Part shown: positions 1 to 11,615 of the stretch, in pieces
Numbering within the stretch: the first letter of the stretch is position 1
Layout of the letters: each line of letters starts with the position of its first letter
Assembly: GCF_041296265.1 (NCBI RefSeq)
Contig: NC_091695.1
Location: forward strand, 16,661,001-16,725,000
Direction: 5' to 3'
Source: Equus caballus
Taxonomy: Eukaryota > Chordata > Mammalia > Perissodactyla > Equidae
DNA length: 64,000 nt
Notes under the pieces: generated by a model
The model's database searches: none
What the model saw: the letters and a program-made list of their open reading frames with translations, nothing else
What the model was told of the DNA's origin: nothing
Position numbers and translations under genes: made by a program

Positions 1-499
1 TGCATTTCCATTTTTCTTTAAAAAGTAGAAGTATTACACTAAAACTGTTGTATATAATGCAACTGAAAATTCATAAAGTCTTTACAGCATTAAACATCTT
101 GAGTACAGTAATAATGACAACTTAAGTGACAAGAATATAAATAAAAATGATATTAAGTCTCAGAAAAAAGTAAAAAAGATAAATGCATACACTGATTAAA
201 ATTTAGTTTAACTATATAAAAATTTCCTCTCTAATGAATTACATATTATTGACTCCTTCTATATAGGCATTATGGCTTTCTAGCTGAAGTGATGAACAAG
301 ACATTGTAGACCTCACATTCTAGCAGGGAGAGAAACAGTAATTAATGGCAAAATCACATAGTTCATTCCTAAAGTGTAATTATCATAAATTCTTTGAAGA
401 AAAGAAAGTAAGCACCAGATTTAAGAAGACTTCTACATTTCAAGGAAATGGACTCTAATGTCAAATGGCTATCTTCATGGTGGATGATGAACTTATTTA

Positions 500-1423
500 C
501 TACAAGATATGACCTTTCTTTGTCCAGAACTGCTTCATAGCATTTGTCATCTCTGAATTTCTCAGAGTGTAGATTAGTGGGTTCAGCATCGGGGTTACGA
601 CTGTATAAAACACACTCAATGGTTTGTCAATGGGGAAGGTTTTAGCAGGTCTCACATATGTGAAAATACAGGGAACAAAGAAAAAGACGACCACAGTGAT
701 GTGGGAACCACAGGTCTGGAGGGCTTTCTGCCTCCCTTTGTGACTAAGGTTCTTTAGAGAGTGCAAGATGACACCATAGGAGATGAGTAACAGGAGAAAC
801 ACAATAGTGCAGATTAGTCCTCCATTGGCCACCACTAAGACACCAATGACGTAGGTGTCAGCACAGATGAGTTTCAATAAGGGGTACATGTCACAGAAAA
901 AATGATCAATGACATTAGGGCCACAGAATGGGAGCCCATAAATAGTGCTAAGTTGAATTATTGAGTGCAGAAAACCTCCAACCCAACAGACTACCAGCAG
1001 CACGATGCAAACCCATCGCCTCATGATAACCAAATAATGCAAAGGCTTACAGATGGCCACATAGCGGTCATAGGCCATCACCAACAGAATAAACACCCCT
1101 GATCCACTAGAAAAATGTTCTGTAAAGAGCTGGATCATACAAGATTGGAAGGATATGGTACTTTCCCCAAAGAACAAGTCTGAAATCAATCTGTGGGTAA
1201 TGGAAGAGGAATAAATAGCATCCATAATTGATAGGCTGGCAAGAAAAAAGTACATTGGGGAGTTCAGAGTCTTACTGAAACTTACAGTCACAACAATGAG
1301 CATGTTGCCCACCACAGTCAAAATGTAAAAGAGCAAGAACATAACAAAAAGGACTTTCTGCTCCTTTGGATTCTGTGTGAGTCCCAAGAGGACAAAGTAA
1401 GTCGCATTGTTCCTTGGTTCCAT
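500..1423 (-). CDS. OR4A47-like: Olfactory receptor family 4, subfamily A (OR4A47-like), intact, copy A
   Basis: This is a class II odorant receptor, a seven-helix G-protein-coupled receptor expected in the cilia of olfactory neurons and signalling through Golf. The reading frame is open for 307 residues in a single exon, the usual OR length. It shows an N-glycosylation site at N6 (NAT), PMYFFL at 56-61, D68 in TM2, C95 and C177, [15 protein letters not shown] at 116-130, KALQTC at 233-238 with SHITVV after it, and [12 protein letters not shown] at 278-289. The start is MEPRNN at 1,423; an in-frame extension upstream begins with GTG, not ATG, and is not used. From memory the protein is closest to human OR4A47. 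Two oddities are Gly109 where copy C has Glu (position 3.39, ten residues before the DRY Asp) and His77 where copy C has Pro. A splice acceptor lies 44 nt upstream. The ligand is unknown. Confidence 0.93.
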   Translation of the reverse strand: MEPRNNATYFVLLGLTQNPKEQKVLFVMFLLFYILTVVGNMLIVVTVSFSKTLNSPMYFFLASLSIMDAIYSSSITHRLISDLFFGESTISFQSCMIQLFTEHFSSGSGVFILLVMAYDRYVAICKPLHYLVIMRRWVCIVLLVVCWVGGFLHSIIQLSTIYGLPFCGPNVIDHFFCDMYPLLKLICADTYVIGVLVVANGGLICTIVFLLLLISYGVILHSLKNLSHKGRQKALQTCGSHITVVVFFFVPCIFTYVRPAKTFPIDKPLSVFYTVVTPMLNPLIYTLRNSEMTNAMKQFWTKKGHIL

Positions 1424-1490
1424 ATAATCTTTATAGGTGCTGATTTTAGATATTAGAAGCACTTTACCTACAAAGCAAGAGATAAATCTT
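1424..1490 (-). promoter_or_regulatory. Predicted 3' splice site and 5' UTR of the OR4A copy A coding exon
   Basis: Read on the minus strand, a pyrimidine-rich run ending in ctttgtag reaches position 1,468 and is followed by GTAAAGTGCTTC, leaving 44 nt of 5' UTR before the ATG at 1,423. The same acceptor and exon start are found in copies B and C. OR genes usually have one or more non-coding upstream exons spliced to a single coding exon, so this is the likely exon border. The upstream exon and promoter could not be located. Confidence 0.6.
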
Positions 1491-2159
1491 TTAAATGTAT
1501 TGTAAGTTTAACATTTCATTTATTCATTTCATTATTACAATGTGTACAGAGTTTCTGTTTGTGTCAAACGTGTCATAGACACTGTGGTTACCAAGATGAA
1601 TAAGACATAGTTGTCTACCCGCAGTGATTTGATATGTAATGAGGCATCAGTCAATTCTAGGTTAATGTATTTTGTCATTATAAAAATATTCACACAATGC
1701 TAAAGGTCATAGTGTATGAATATATCAATCAAACTGGAATGAGAGAAGGCTTCCCAGAGGAAGGAATGTTGTAGCTGAGTTTAAAGGAAAAGTAAAGGAA
1801 CAGGACAAGATGGGAAGGGAATTCCATGAAAAAGTGAAGCATTCATAAACTCACAAAAGTGCAATGCTTGATACTCATTGAAGGTAATTTACATATTCAA
1901 AGTGAGTAGATCAAGTTATAAATGGAATGTCACTGACCTGCATTGTCTCAGTTCTCACTGAGACCACTTTCTTAGGGTCTTTAGATGGATAATTCACCTT
2001 TCTGTGACCAATAAATTCTGACGCACTTCAATTTTGTCTCCAGCCTGTATCTCTACCAGAAATTTCAAATATGTACATGCAACATCTCCAATTTTAGACA
2101 TCTCTAATTGGATGCCAATTTAGTATTATAAAACTAAATCTTCAATTTTTCACAGTAAT

Positions 2160-2522
2160 TATGTGTTCCTCTTCTCATTAAATGGTGCCACCTTCCACGT
2201 AATTTTTCAGACAACAAATCCCACAGTGTTCTTCACTCCTCTATTGCTCTCATATTACCTACTGATCCCTTTATCGATTGGATTTGGTATCAAATCCTAT
2301 TGACTCTACTTTCTAACATTTCACAAATTTGATCATATCCCAGCCACTATTTTCTTCCTGGTCCACTGCAACAGTCTACTGCCAAGATTCTTCCTGTTCA
2401 TTCTGCCCTCCAACAATTTCTTCTCCTGAAGCAGTGCAAACGTTCGTTTTGAAGTCTTCTGATTATATCACTCCACTGTTCAAAATTCCTATAGTGGATT
2501 CCAATCACCTACTCACTATTTA
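2160..2522 (+). repeat. L2 (LINE2) fragment
   Basis: The stretch follows the L2 3' consensus I remember (ctggtccactgcaacag, then a part like ctgattatatcactccactg). Copies of the same relic lie at about 15,360-15,700 in module B. The open frame across it (2,329-2,523) is a by-product of the repeat. Confidence 0.6.
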
Positions 2523-2534
2523 ATTGTATCACAT

Positions 2535-2680
2535 TTAGTATTTACAGTAACAAGAACTATAATCCCCATTTCATAGTTAAAGAAATTGAGGCTCAGAACA
2601 TCTAATTAATTTTCCCAAGGTCCCACGTTTTTAAGGGATAAAGCTAGAATTGGACTCTGTTTTATTTATTTCAAAGTCCA
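2535..2680 (-). repeat. MIR SINE fragment
   Basis: It has the reverse-complement MIR pattern: ccccatttcatagttaa, gaaattgaggctcag and a tccaaggtcccac-like block. The same MIR is present at 15,705-15,840 (B) and 24,655-24,790 (C), so it predates the module duplications. Confidence 0.65.
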
Positions 2681-2689
2681 TTAATTTCT

Positions 2690-4200
2690 TACATAATGAA
2701 AAAATGCACACAATTGTGAAGCCTGTTTCCCACTATTTACTGTTACTCTTACCTTGTGCAGGCTTGTTCACAATTTGAAGGAAGAATTTTTAACTCATTC
2801 AAAGGAAGCTAGAATTCTTCATTCATCCAGTATGACAGCAGAGGACAAAAAGCTGCATTATAAGTTGAGGGTATATTTCCTTTCATTTGGCTATCTGTCC
2901 ATTTTCTCCAAGGAGTTTTTTGATTATTTAGCAGATTCTTTTCACTTGCAGAACAGATAATTTAACAGGATTTCCATGATAAACACAGAAAAACAAAAAT
3001 TTGTCATGTCAGGGTGATTTAAAGAAGGCAAGAAAATCCTAATTTTACATAAGAACAGATACTAGTCACTCCCCAGGGAAATATTTCTGCAGCAACTTCT
3101 TTGCTAAAACTTCAGAAGAGAAAAACATCATTCAATTGTTTAGTCCTTCTCATACCATTGTGTTGATATGGCTAGTCTATTTGAACTGAGATTTTGAGAG
3201 AATCTCTTGTGCTTTTTTTAATGTCACACTTTAAGCCTAACAAAGGACCTCCTCAAAATTTTATCAGTTCTTAAGATGATACCATCTGCTTCCCAAAGGG
3301 ACAAAAAACATTGGACGTTTTATCCCTTCCAACCACATTTATCATTGATTCCTGGAATTGGCGTATGTCCAATACTAATTTTTCCTTAATTAAATTCACT
3401 GGGATTTGCCAGAAAATTTAAAAGAAGATTTATATGTAAAGGCACTACTAGTCCAAATCACATGATTGGCGTGAGAAAGATGTAACAGAGGAAAAAAAGC
3501 TTTAGAACAATTACAAGAGTATTTCCAGTCAAGAATAAAATCTCAGTCCAGTCATTTTGTTCCAGTGAAGATTACTTTATCAATATTTCCTCACTTGTCA
3601 TAGCAGATTTTTATTTCCTTTTAGTTAATTCTCAATTTATTTTGCCTTGAAGTGTGATAATATATGTTAAAAAAAATTGTCACCAATTTAGATGTAATAA
3701 CTGATTATTTATCCAGTGATTCATTATTTTTTAAAAATTAAGAGCACCTATTTTACGCCAATGTCAACTTAAGAAGCAAATTCACCTATTTTACCCTCAA
3801 AATAAGTTTTTTTTGGGAATAGCCAAAGGAATTGCAATTTGGGCAATTTGGGATGTGAATGCTATGGAAAACCATGGGCAAATCTGGAAAACAAAGGAGG
3901 ATACTTCGCTTTTATAGAGAAAATGAGGGAGTAGAGAGGGGCTGTTCTAAACGAAAGTACCTGGGGGAAAGTAACAGTTCAGGGAAGCAATGACTTCTCC
4001 TTAGCTGAGCTGTGGCATTTCTCACTGGCTGGGCTGTTGCAGGGGAGAAGAATCTTCCCTGAGTAGTAAAGTACATCTACTTCCTGTTGAAGAAGTAAGC
4101 ACAGGTCTTTTCTTATTTGGTGTATTTAAGAATGTTTGAGAGAGTGTGAGAGTGCCCCCTACAGTCTTCTGGACTCAAATTTAGTTAAGGTTTCTTTATC
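2690..4200. other. Module spacer, no gene seen
   Basis: AT-rich spacer that aligns with about 15,850-17,190 in B and 24,800-25,900 in C. No receptor homology and no convincing coding frame; the small frame at 2,754-2,960 is not conserved as a frame in B. Confidence 0.6.
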
Positions 4201-4522
4201 AACTTCTGCACCAAGAAGTGTGCTATGAGTGAGGACACAGCAATTAATAAAATAGGAAAAGCATCATGTAAAAGGTCCTTCTTGCATGGGCCTTACATTC
4301 TTATGATAAAGTCAGATAAATATAAGGGGACAGATTAATAAAGTAATTATTGTCTTATTCAGTGGTTATAAGATAACAAGCAGGGTACTGTGAGAGAAAA
4401 TAAGACAAGGAATTCTACTATGGATAAGGTTATCAGAGAAGGTCTTTCTTAAATAGTGATGTTTAAGCTGAGATCCAAAGGCTAGAAAGTTGCTACCATT
4501 GGAAGCACTGTTACATGTAGTA
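4200..4522 (+). repeat. Old interspersed repeat; its last part is duplicated at 8,140
   Basis: The segment has the widespread mammalian pattern of tgtgctatgagtgaggacac, gggccttacattctt and ggtcttctt-like blocks. I cannot name the family. Bases 4,412-4,522 recur at about 8,140-8,240 in the same module. The counterpart of about 4,290 is where the large L1 of copy C is inserted, so this is an empty site for it. Confidence 0.55.
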
Positions 4523-4622
4523 ATATTAAGTAAAAATTAATTAAGTGAGTAAAATTATCTCACCTCACAGATGACATGATTTATATGTGGAAAACTAAAA
4601 ATTTCACAGGAGTTTTTATTGC

Positions 4623-4832
4623 AGTACTATGTCAAAAACGAGCAGTGAGAATGGTCACTCTTATCTCGTTCCTGATTTTAGTGGGAAAGATTTCAAACTT
4701 CGACTGTTGAATATGATGTTACCTGTGAATTTGTCCTATATGGCATTTATTATGTTGAGGTATATTCCTTCTAAACCCAATTTCTTGAGAGTATTTTATC
4801 ATAAAAGAATGTTGAATTTCTATAGTATCTAT
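4623..4832 (-). repeat. L1, inverted 5' part of a twin-primed insertion (copy A)
   Basis: Read on the minus strand this encodes a decayed piece of L1 ORF2 reverse transcriptase, of the LKKLGLEGIYLNIINAI type, just upstream in ORF2 from the part that follows in the opposite orientation. A short inverted 5' piece joined to a longer direct 3' piece is the known result of twin priming. Module B has the same structure at 17,575-17,785. Confidence 0.7.
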
Positions 4833-6665
4833 GAATGACCCAAAAACCGTACTAAGAAAACAATTCCATTTACAATAGCATCAAAAAGAATAAAATACTT
4901 AAGAATAAACTTAACCAGGGAGGCAAAAGGCTTGTACACTAAAAACAGCAAAATGTTTCATAAAGATATTATAGTAGACACAAATAAATGGAAAGACATT
5001 CATAGACTGGAAGATTTCATATGATTAAGATGTCAAACTACCTAAAGTGGTCTTTGGATTCAATGCAATCCTTTTTAAATCCCAAAAGCGTGTTTTGCAG
5101 AAATAGAAAAATCCATCCCAGAATTCACGTGGAATCTCAAGGGACTCCAAATAGCCAAAACAAGATAGAAAAAGAAGAACAAAGTTTGAGGTCTCACACT
5201 TCCTGATTTCAAAACTTACTACAAAGCTATGGTAATCAAAACAGTGTGGTATGGGCATAAAGACAGACATACAGACTAGTGGAATAAAATAGAGAGCCTA
5301 GAAATGAATCTTTGCATATGTTTTCAATTGATATTTAGCAAGGATGCCAAGAGCATTCAATGGTGATAGGACAATCTGTTGAACAAATTGCTTTGTTAAA
5401 ACTAGATATCCAGAAACAAATGAATGAAATTGAACTCTGAACTCACACCATATTCAAAAAACTAACTCAAAATGGATCAAAGAACTAAAATACTAGCTGA
5501 AACTATAAAACTCTCACAAGAAAACATAGAAGAAAGTTGGATTTGGCGATGATTGCTTGGGTATACACCAAAAGCACAACGAGAAAAGAAAAGACAGACA
5601 AATTGTACTTTATCAAAATTAAGAACTTTTGGGCATCAGATGACTCAACAGCAAGCGAAAAGACAACCCACAGAATGGCAGAAATGATTTTCAAGAAATA
5701 TAGATAATAAGGTATTAATATACAAACAACTTCTACATCTCAAAACAGCAAAAAAAAACCCCAAACAACCAACTAAAAATGAGCGAAGGATTTAAACAGA
5801 CATTTCTCCAAAGAAAATATATAAATGGGCAGTAAGCACTTGAAAAGATGCTTAACATCATTAGTCATTAGGGAAAGGCAACTCAAAACCATAAGAAAAT
5901 GCAGCTTCATACCAATTAGTATAGATATTATAAAAAAAAAAAAAACAACAACAGAAAATAACACGTAGGAGAGAATATGGAGAAATTAGAACAATTGTAC
6001 ATTGCTTGTAGAAATGTAAAATGATGTAACCTCTAGGGAAATATTATAATTGTTCCTCAAAAAATTAAATAAAGAATTATCATATGTTTCAGCAGTTCCA
6101 TTTTGGGTATATATCCAAAATAATGGACAGAAAAGACTCGAACACTCTGATATTTCTACACTCTGTTATTTCTACACCTATTTTAATGGCAATATTATTC
6201 ACAATAGCCAGAGAGTAGAAGCAACCGAAGTGTCTACTGATAGAGAAATGTATAAACAAAACAAGGCATATGCACACAGTGGAACATTTTCAGCCTTAAA
6301 ATGGAAGAAAATCCTGACACATGCTAAAACATAGATTAATCTACAATACATCATCCTAAGTGAAATAAGGCAGTCACAAAAAAACAAAGATTATGTGATT
6401 TCACTTACAGGAGGTACTTAAAGTAGTCAAATTCATAGACAGAAAGTGGAATGTTGGTTGCACGGGGCTCAGAGAGGAGAAATGTGGAATTACTGTTTAA
6501 TGGGTGTGGAGATTCAGTTTGGGAAGAAGAAAAAGTTCTGGAGATGGATGGTGGTGCAGTTTATATAGCAATGTGAATTAACATAATGCCACTGGACAGG
6601 ATACTTAAAACGATTAAAATCATAAATTTTGTTATGTGTGTTTTACCTCATATTAAAAATAAATT
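4833..6665 (+). repeat. L1, direct 3' part (ORF2 C-terminal half and 3' end), copy A
   Basis: The plus strand reads as decayed L1 ORF2 from the [13 protein letters not shown] block through NKWKDIHRL and IKMSNYLKW, and then the C-terminal cysteine-rich region, ending in an A-rich 3' tail near 6,660. It carries many stops and small gaps and looks old. Together with 4,623-4,832 it is one insertion. It is shared with module B (17,786-19,615) and absent from the same place in C. The frames at 5,021, 6,050 and their opposite strands are parts or shadows of it. Confidence 0.8.
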
Positions 6666-6875
6666 TAAAGACTAAAGTGATTTCATTAATAAGCTCCTGA
6701 TGTGAACATAATAGCTCAAAGTACATGTAAAGATCTTTGACTTCAGATACACCTGGGTAATTTGCTTAAAAGGTAGATATATCAATCCAGCAACAAATCC
6801 ACAAAATTAAAATCTTTATAGCTGTGTCCTTGAAGATCTGCCTTTTACAAGAACCCTAACTAATTCTGACAAAAC

Positions 6876-7555
6876 ACAGCCACAGCTTTATCAATGGAGA
6901 AGGTGTTGATTGGGTGCAAATATATAAACATGCAGGGCACAAAGACTAAGATGACCACAGTGATGTGAGAGAGACAGAAAGGGCTCTTCATCCCTCTCCA
7001 AGCTACAAGTCCTTAGGGATTACAAGATGATTACATAGGAGACTATCAGGAAGAAAAAATTTAACAAGCAGATGAATCCACTGATGGCAGCAATGAAGAG
7101 ACTGAGGGTATGAGTGTCTATGCAAAGGAGTTTCAATAAAGGGTTTAAGTCACACATGGATGGTCTATGACACTGGAGCCACGGACAGACAGCCAGACAG
7201 TGCAGAGGACCTGAATGGCTGTAAAGATGAAGCCTCTGGCTCATGCCTCTAGAGAAAGGAAGGCAAGTCCCTGTCACTCATAGTACAGGGGTTCATAGCA
7301 CACAGGAAATCATATGATTTCATAGCACAGGGGTTTTCAGATGGCCACATAGCGCTCATTAGGAACCACCATAGGCAGAATGATCTCAGCAGCACCAAAA
7401 GATGCCCAGCAAAGACTTCACTTGTGCACTCTCTGAAAAATATGGTTTTCCTTAAAGAAAAAGTGTGAACTAGCTTTGTAAGGGTCATGGAAGAAGAATA
7501 CAGTTGTCTCTAAGGGATAAGTAACACAGGCAGGAAATGGAAGCACTACCCAAGT
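6876..7555 (-). pseudogene. OR4C-like olfactory receptor relic, copy A
   Basis: On the minus strand, pieces match an OR4C receptor from TM2 to TM6: a DRDLP-like loop after TM3, MCDLNPLLKLLCIDTHTL, then SGFICLLNFFFLIVSYVIIL. From memory it is nearest human OR4C13/OR4C46. The first ~50 residues are not found, as in copies B and C. Copy A has also lost about 300 bases at the 3' side, where TM7 and the C-terminus should be, since flank sequence (6,850-6,875) runs straight into the TM6-TM7 loop. A 1-nt deletion near 7,158-7,163 (in VIDHF) is shared with B but not with C. It cannot encode a receptor. Confidence 0.85.
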
Positions 7556-7559
7556 GTAT

Positions 7560-8139
7560 AAAAGCGGACTTGTTAAATGAAAAAATATATTCTCTTCATG
7601 GATCATAGTTCTCTGAACTCTAAAGATATAAACTCTTCCAAAATTAATCTTCTTAAATTGAATCTTGCTGAAAATAATAACTGAACTTTGTTTTGTCACT
7701 AAACTACATTAAACTTATTTTAACTTAATTGTAAACTTACCTTTAATTTTGTTTCTATTATTTATATTATTTAAATTAAAACCTTATTTTATTTTCAACT
7801 TAATTTTGAAACATACATATGCAAGATTAGGCATAATACTGAAAAAGAAAGTAATGAGTCCTATCACATACCAAAATGCACTATATATCAAAGCAATTAT
7901 ATTGTATGTCAACTGGTACCTGAATAAACAGATCAATGAAATAGAGTCCTCAATTGGATCCTAATACATATGAGACTTTAGAATACAGTACTCAAGATTT
8001 CAAATACATGATGAAAAATAATTACACAACTATAAAAGAAAACCCTAAAATTTAGAACAACTAAAATTCAATCCCTATTTAACTCCTGTACCAAAATAAA
8101 TTCCAGATGGATCAAAAGTGATGAAATATGGGGGAGAAT
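7560..8139. other. 5' flank of the OR4C relic, no gene seen
   Basis: AT-rich flank that aligns with 20,815-21,360 in B and 36,910-37,410 in C. The missing N-terminal coding part of the receptor was looked for here and not found. At about 8,130 the alignment with B and C stops abruptly and the repeated spacer segment begins. Confidence 0.55.
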
Positions 8140-8245
8140 TCAACTATGAATAATATAATCAGAGAAGAGCTTTCTTAAAAGGTGATGTTTAAGCTGAGAT
8201 CCAAATGATAGGAAATTGCATCCATTGGAAACACTGTTACACATA
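8140..8245 (+). repeat. Second copy of a ~110-bp spacer segment within module A
   Basis: It matches 4,412-4,522 (blocks such as ggtgatgtttaagctgagat, then atccattggaaacactgtt). In B (about 17,360-17,465) and C (about 33,320-33,435) the segment occurs once. The second copy marks a recombination joint inside module A. Confidence 0.75.
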
Positions 8246-10199
8246 GACTTTCAACTTTGAAAAGAGGTTATCAAGTTCAAGACACTAAAAGGTGAGTATA
8301 CAAGGAGGTGATAGGAAAGGCAGAGAAGAAAAACTGAAATTGAAGGGATGATTAGGAAGTATACTCCAGCGCAGTACAGAGCTTAGTAAAGAATTTAAAC
8401 TTTAAGTCTCCTAAATTGAGAGTAAATAGAGTCTTTTTCTTTGTCTTTAGTTTGGGAAATGTTCCATCTAAAACATTAAGAAAGTAAGATAGAAGATAGC
8501 TTTAAAAAAATGCTTTTCTAAAATTGCTACCAAATCACATGCTATACCATACTGAGAAGGTTAAGAAATATCTCAGTTATTTGTGTTTCTCTTTGAGCAC
8601 TAAGCACAATGCTTACAGAGTAGGTGTTCAGTAAATATTAATTGAATATATCAATAGCTCTCTTTAGTATCAATAATTTTTCTGCTCACTCATCTGCTTG
8701 TGATTCTTTATGTCTCCCTGCTTTCTTATGTGTGGGGCAAAGAGCAACAAGGGCAACTATCTATCAGATAAAATAAAATACTTTACACAAAGCTCCATCC
8801 CCAAATGTAGTGAAAATGGAAGGTTTGTGTGACTACCCAAAATCTTTGAATGCACTCAGACATTTTGTTAGTACCCAAGATCATGTAGTATCCACTTTTC
8901 TGACACAAAATCCAAAAGACTACTTTTTCCAGATCTCCTTGACAATTGAGTGCAGACATGTGACTTGGGTTCTGCCAATCAAGATCATCTGCACAAGTCT
9001 TCAAATCGGAAATTAGTTATCTGAGCCTGTGTTCTTGTATGATGTCAGAGTCAGAGTGGTTTGTAAGTCAGCACAGAGGTGGCACCTTCACAGTTAGCCA
9101 GTGTCAGCATGGTCATGGTGTCAGCAGAGGCAGCATCTCCTTTAGGATGCCAGTCCTGTCAGATGTACTTCCACAAATTGCTCCTTGTCGCTCTCACTAG
9201 ATTCTGCGCTGTAGCCCTTCCTAAGATTCTTTATGCCTTAATTTCATATACTAAATCCCTTCCAGTTAAACTTTCTAGATATAATTCTATCTATTCAGAT
9301 AAGAACTATGACATACACAAAACTAATCTAAAATTCTCCATTTCAATTTATCACCAAGGTAGAAAGTCATCAATTTCAGAAGCATTCCTGTTAACTTCTT
9401 TTTATAAATTCATTTATCAGAAAATATTTTACATGGAGATGATGGCAATTTATTGAGTAAATATTTATTAAGTATTTAGTCTGTGCAAATCTCTGTTTTA
9501 GGTGCTTGGAGATGTGGTAGTGAACAGAATAAGCAATGCCTCTACTTTTATAGAGTTTATATTCTAGTTGGAATAAACAATAAACAGATAAATCAGATAA
9601 TGAAAATGCTGTAGAGAAAATTAACAGATTGTTTGATAGTAACTCAAGGAGAAAGAGGATGGCTTTACATCATTGGTTAAGAAAGACCTCTCTTAGAAGG
9701 TGGCAGTTGGACTAAGATTGAGTGATGATAATGAGCCAGTCATATGGGCCTCTAGATGACAAGCATTTTGGGAATAAAGAAGAACCCTAGCTAAGCCCTA
9801 GCTAAGAATGAAGCCTCGGAACAGAAACATAGGCAACGTGGGAGAGAGTGATACTGGACAAGTTCAAGGAGACATGTATTCGAGTGAGGAGCAATTGAGC
9901 ACAGTCTTATAATCTATGAAAAGGCCATTTATATTTTAGTGTATATTTGATTAAACAGATAACTTTCTTTCCACAAATATGCTTAACTCAGCATGTTGAA
10001 ATAATATTTTCTGGAATATATATAATATATGTTTACGTGCGTGTGTGTATGTTGTAATGTTTTATTTAGCTGCATCCTGATTTTAGTTAGTGCTGAATTC
10101 ATTACAATAAACTTAAGGTTGCTCAGTGATCTTTGAGTCAGAAGAGACAAGAGTAGTTCATGATATTCACCCAAATCAGATAAAATTCCCATTCCGCAA

Positions 10200-10480
10200 A
10201 CAGAAATTACTATTAGTGCTTTTGCTCATGAACTTCAGCTCATTATCTCTCATTCCTTGACATGGTTGATAAATGCTGTAAATTCTTGGTCTTGGGTCTT
10301 CTTTCAACACCCAATCTAAAGTGGACCCTTGCCTTCTGCGTCACTCTGTATCACATCACTGCGTTCTTTTGTAAGAACTTTTCACACCTTCATCTTTTTT
10401 GTGGATGTTTACTTATTCATTGCTTATCTCTCCCCACTAGAAACTGTTTCTTTATTCAGGTATGTGTCATTAATGTAACA
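10200..10480 (+). repeat. L2 3' fragment
   Basis: Follows the L2 3' end pattern (cttctgcgtcactctgtatcac, then cccactagaaactg). The frame at 10,262-10,564 is accidental. Confidence 0.5.
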
Positions 10481-10484
10481 TTTA

Positions 10485-10735
10485 CCATAGTGTTTAAGAG
10501 TGCAAGCTCTAAAGTGAAACTTCATCGGTTCAAATCCTACCTCAGGTATTTGCCAGCTCTGTGACCTTGGTAGGTTATTTAAGTTTTCCAAACCTCAGTT
10601 AATTATTTCTGGAGAACAGGGAGAATTGTAGGTACTTCATAAGTCTCTGGCGAGGATTATACAAAGCAATTCTTTCATAGCATGTGCCACATTATAGTAC
10701 GTAAATAATAGGCTTTAATACAATTATAATTATGC
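10485..10735 (+). repeat. MIR SINE
   Basis: Nearly full-length MIR: tttaagagtgcaagctcta, ggttcaaatcctacctc, ctctgtgaccttggtaggtt, then aacctcagttaatt. Confidence 0.8.
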
Positions 10736-11394
10736 CACATCTTTCTTATTTGACATTAAAAATTTCATTCAGTTATGAGGTTTTCTTTAACCTGATTTTA
10801 ATTTGGATGCCATTGACATTATTAAAGTAAATTATTCAGAGTTAATCTCATCTATCTTATATTAGAAAATAAATCACAGAGTTCAAAAAAGCCAGACAAA
10901 TTGGACACTGATGTAGAAGTGAGGGAGGCAACAAAAACAGTGACATTAATTAAGCACCTACTGAGTGCCAGACATTGTCCGAGAGGCTTTGCATACATTA
11001 TCTCTTCTAATGCATAAAATAAATATAATAATAATAAAGTATTACTATTGTATTATATTTAATAACTGAAATTAAAATGGGACTGAGTTTGGGACACACA
11101 TGTAGTGTTGCATTAACTAGTGAGATGGAACACAATCTTGATTCAGTTGACTCCAGACTACCAAATGCTTCCACCTTATCTGAAACTCTCCTGCTTACAG
11201 GACTTCCAGAGGCTGAATAATGACCCGAAGACTCCATACACAAGTATTTGAACTTTAAGTAAAACATATGTTGGTCATAATTTGGGTTAGTTTGATCATA
11301 CAAGAGGGTACTTTTTTCACTTAGAAAGATAAAGAGAGGGCAAGATCCAATCCCAACTGGAAATTAGGTCAGTACAAGTTAGTACTTTTTGTTT

Positions 11395-11615
11395 TTACAA
11401 ACACTTTTATAATGTTTTCTATGTGTCAGGCACATTTATAAGTACTTACCAAATATTAAATTGTTTATATGGCTCAATGACTTTATGAGATAAGTACTAT
11501 CATTACTGTTTTTATAGACGAAGAAAATGTGGCATAGGGAGTTTTAAAAATTTCCCAGGTCACGTTCAAACCCAGGAAATCTGATTCCATAACCTTCTCT
11601 TAACCACCGCGCCAT
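11395..11615 (-). repeat. MIR SINE
   Basis: Reverse-complement MIR with tgtgtcaggcac, a tataagtactta block, cccaggtcacgttc and a tcttaaccaccgcgccat end. A shorter piece of the same type lies at about 10,945-11,060. Confidence 0.75.

Noticed and set aside
1424-1462. Thirteen-residue N-terminal extension of the copy A receptor
   Set aside because: Its first codon is GTG and it covers the 5' UTR just after the predicted splice acceptor. The family start MEPRNN fits copies B and C.
6199-6387. Overlapping small frames on both strands around 6,050-6,390
   Set aside because: These are frames and shadows of the decayed L1 ORF2.
8783-9456. Small frames on both strands and a possible exon near 9,079-9,456
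   Set aside because: No domain is seen, and the matching block of copy C (about 34,000-34,560) does not keep the frames.
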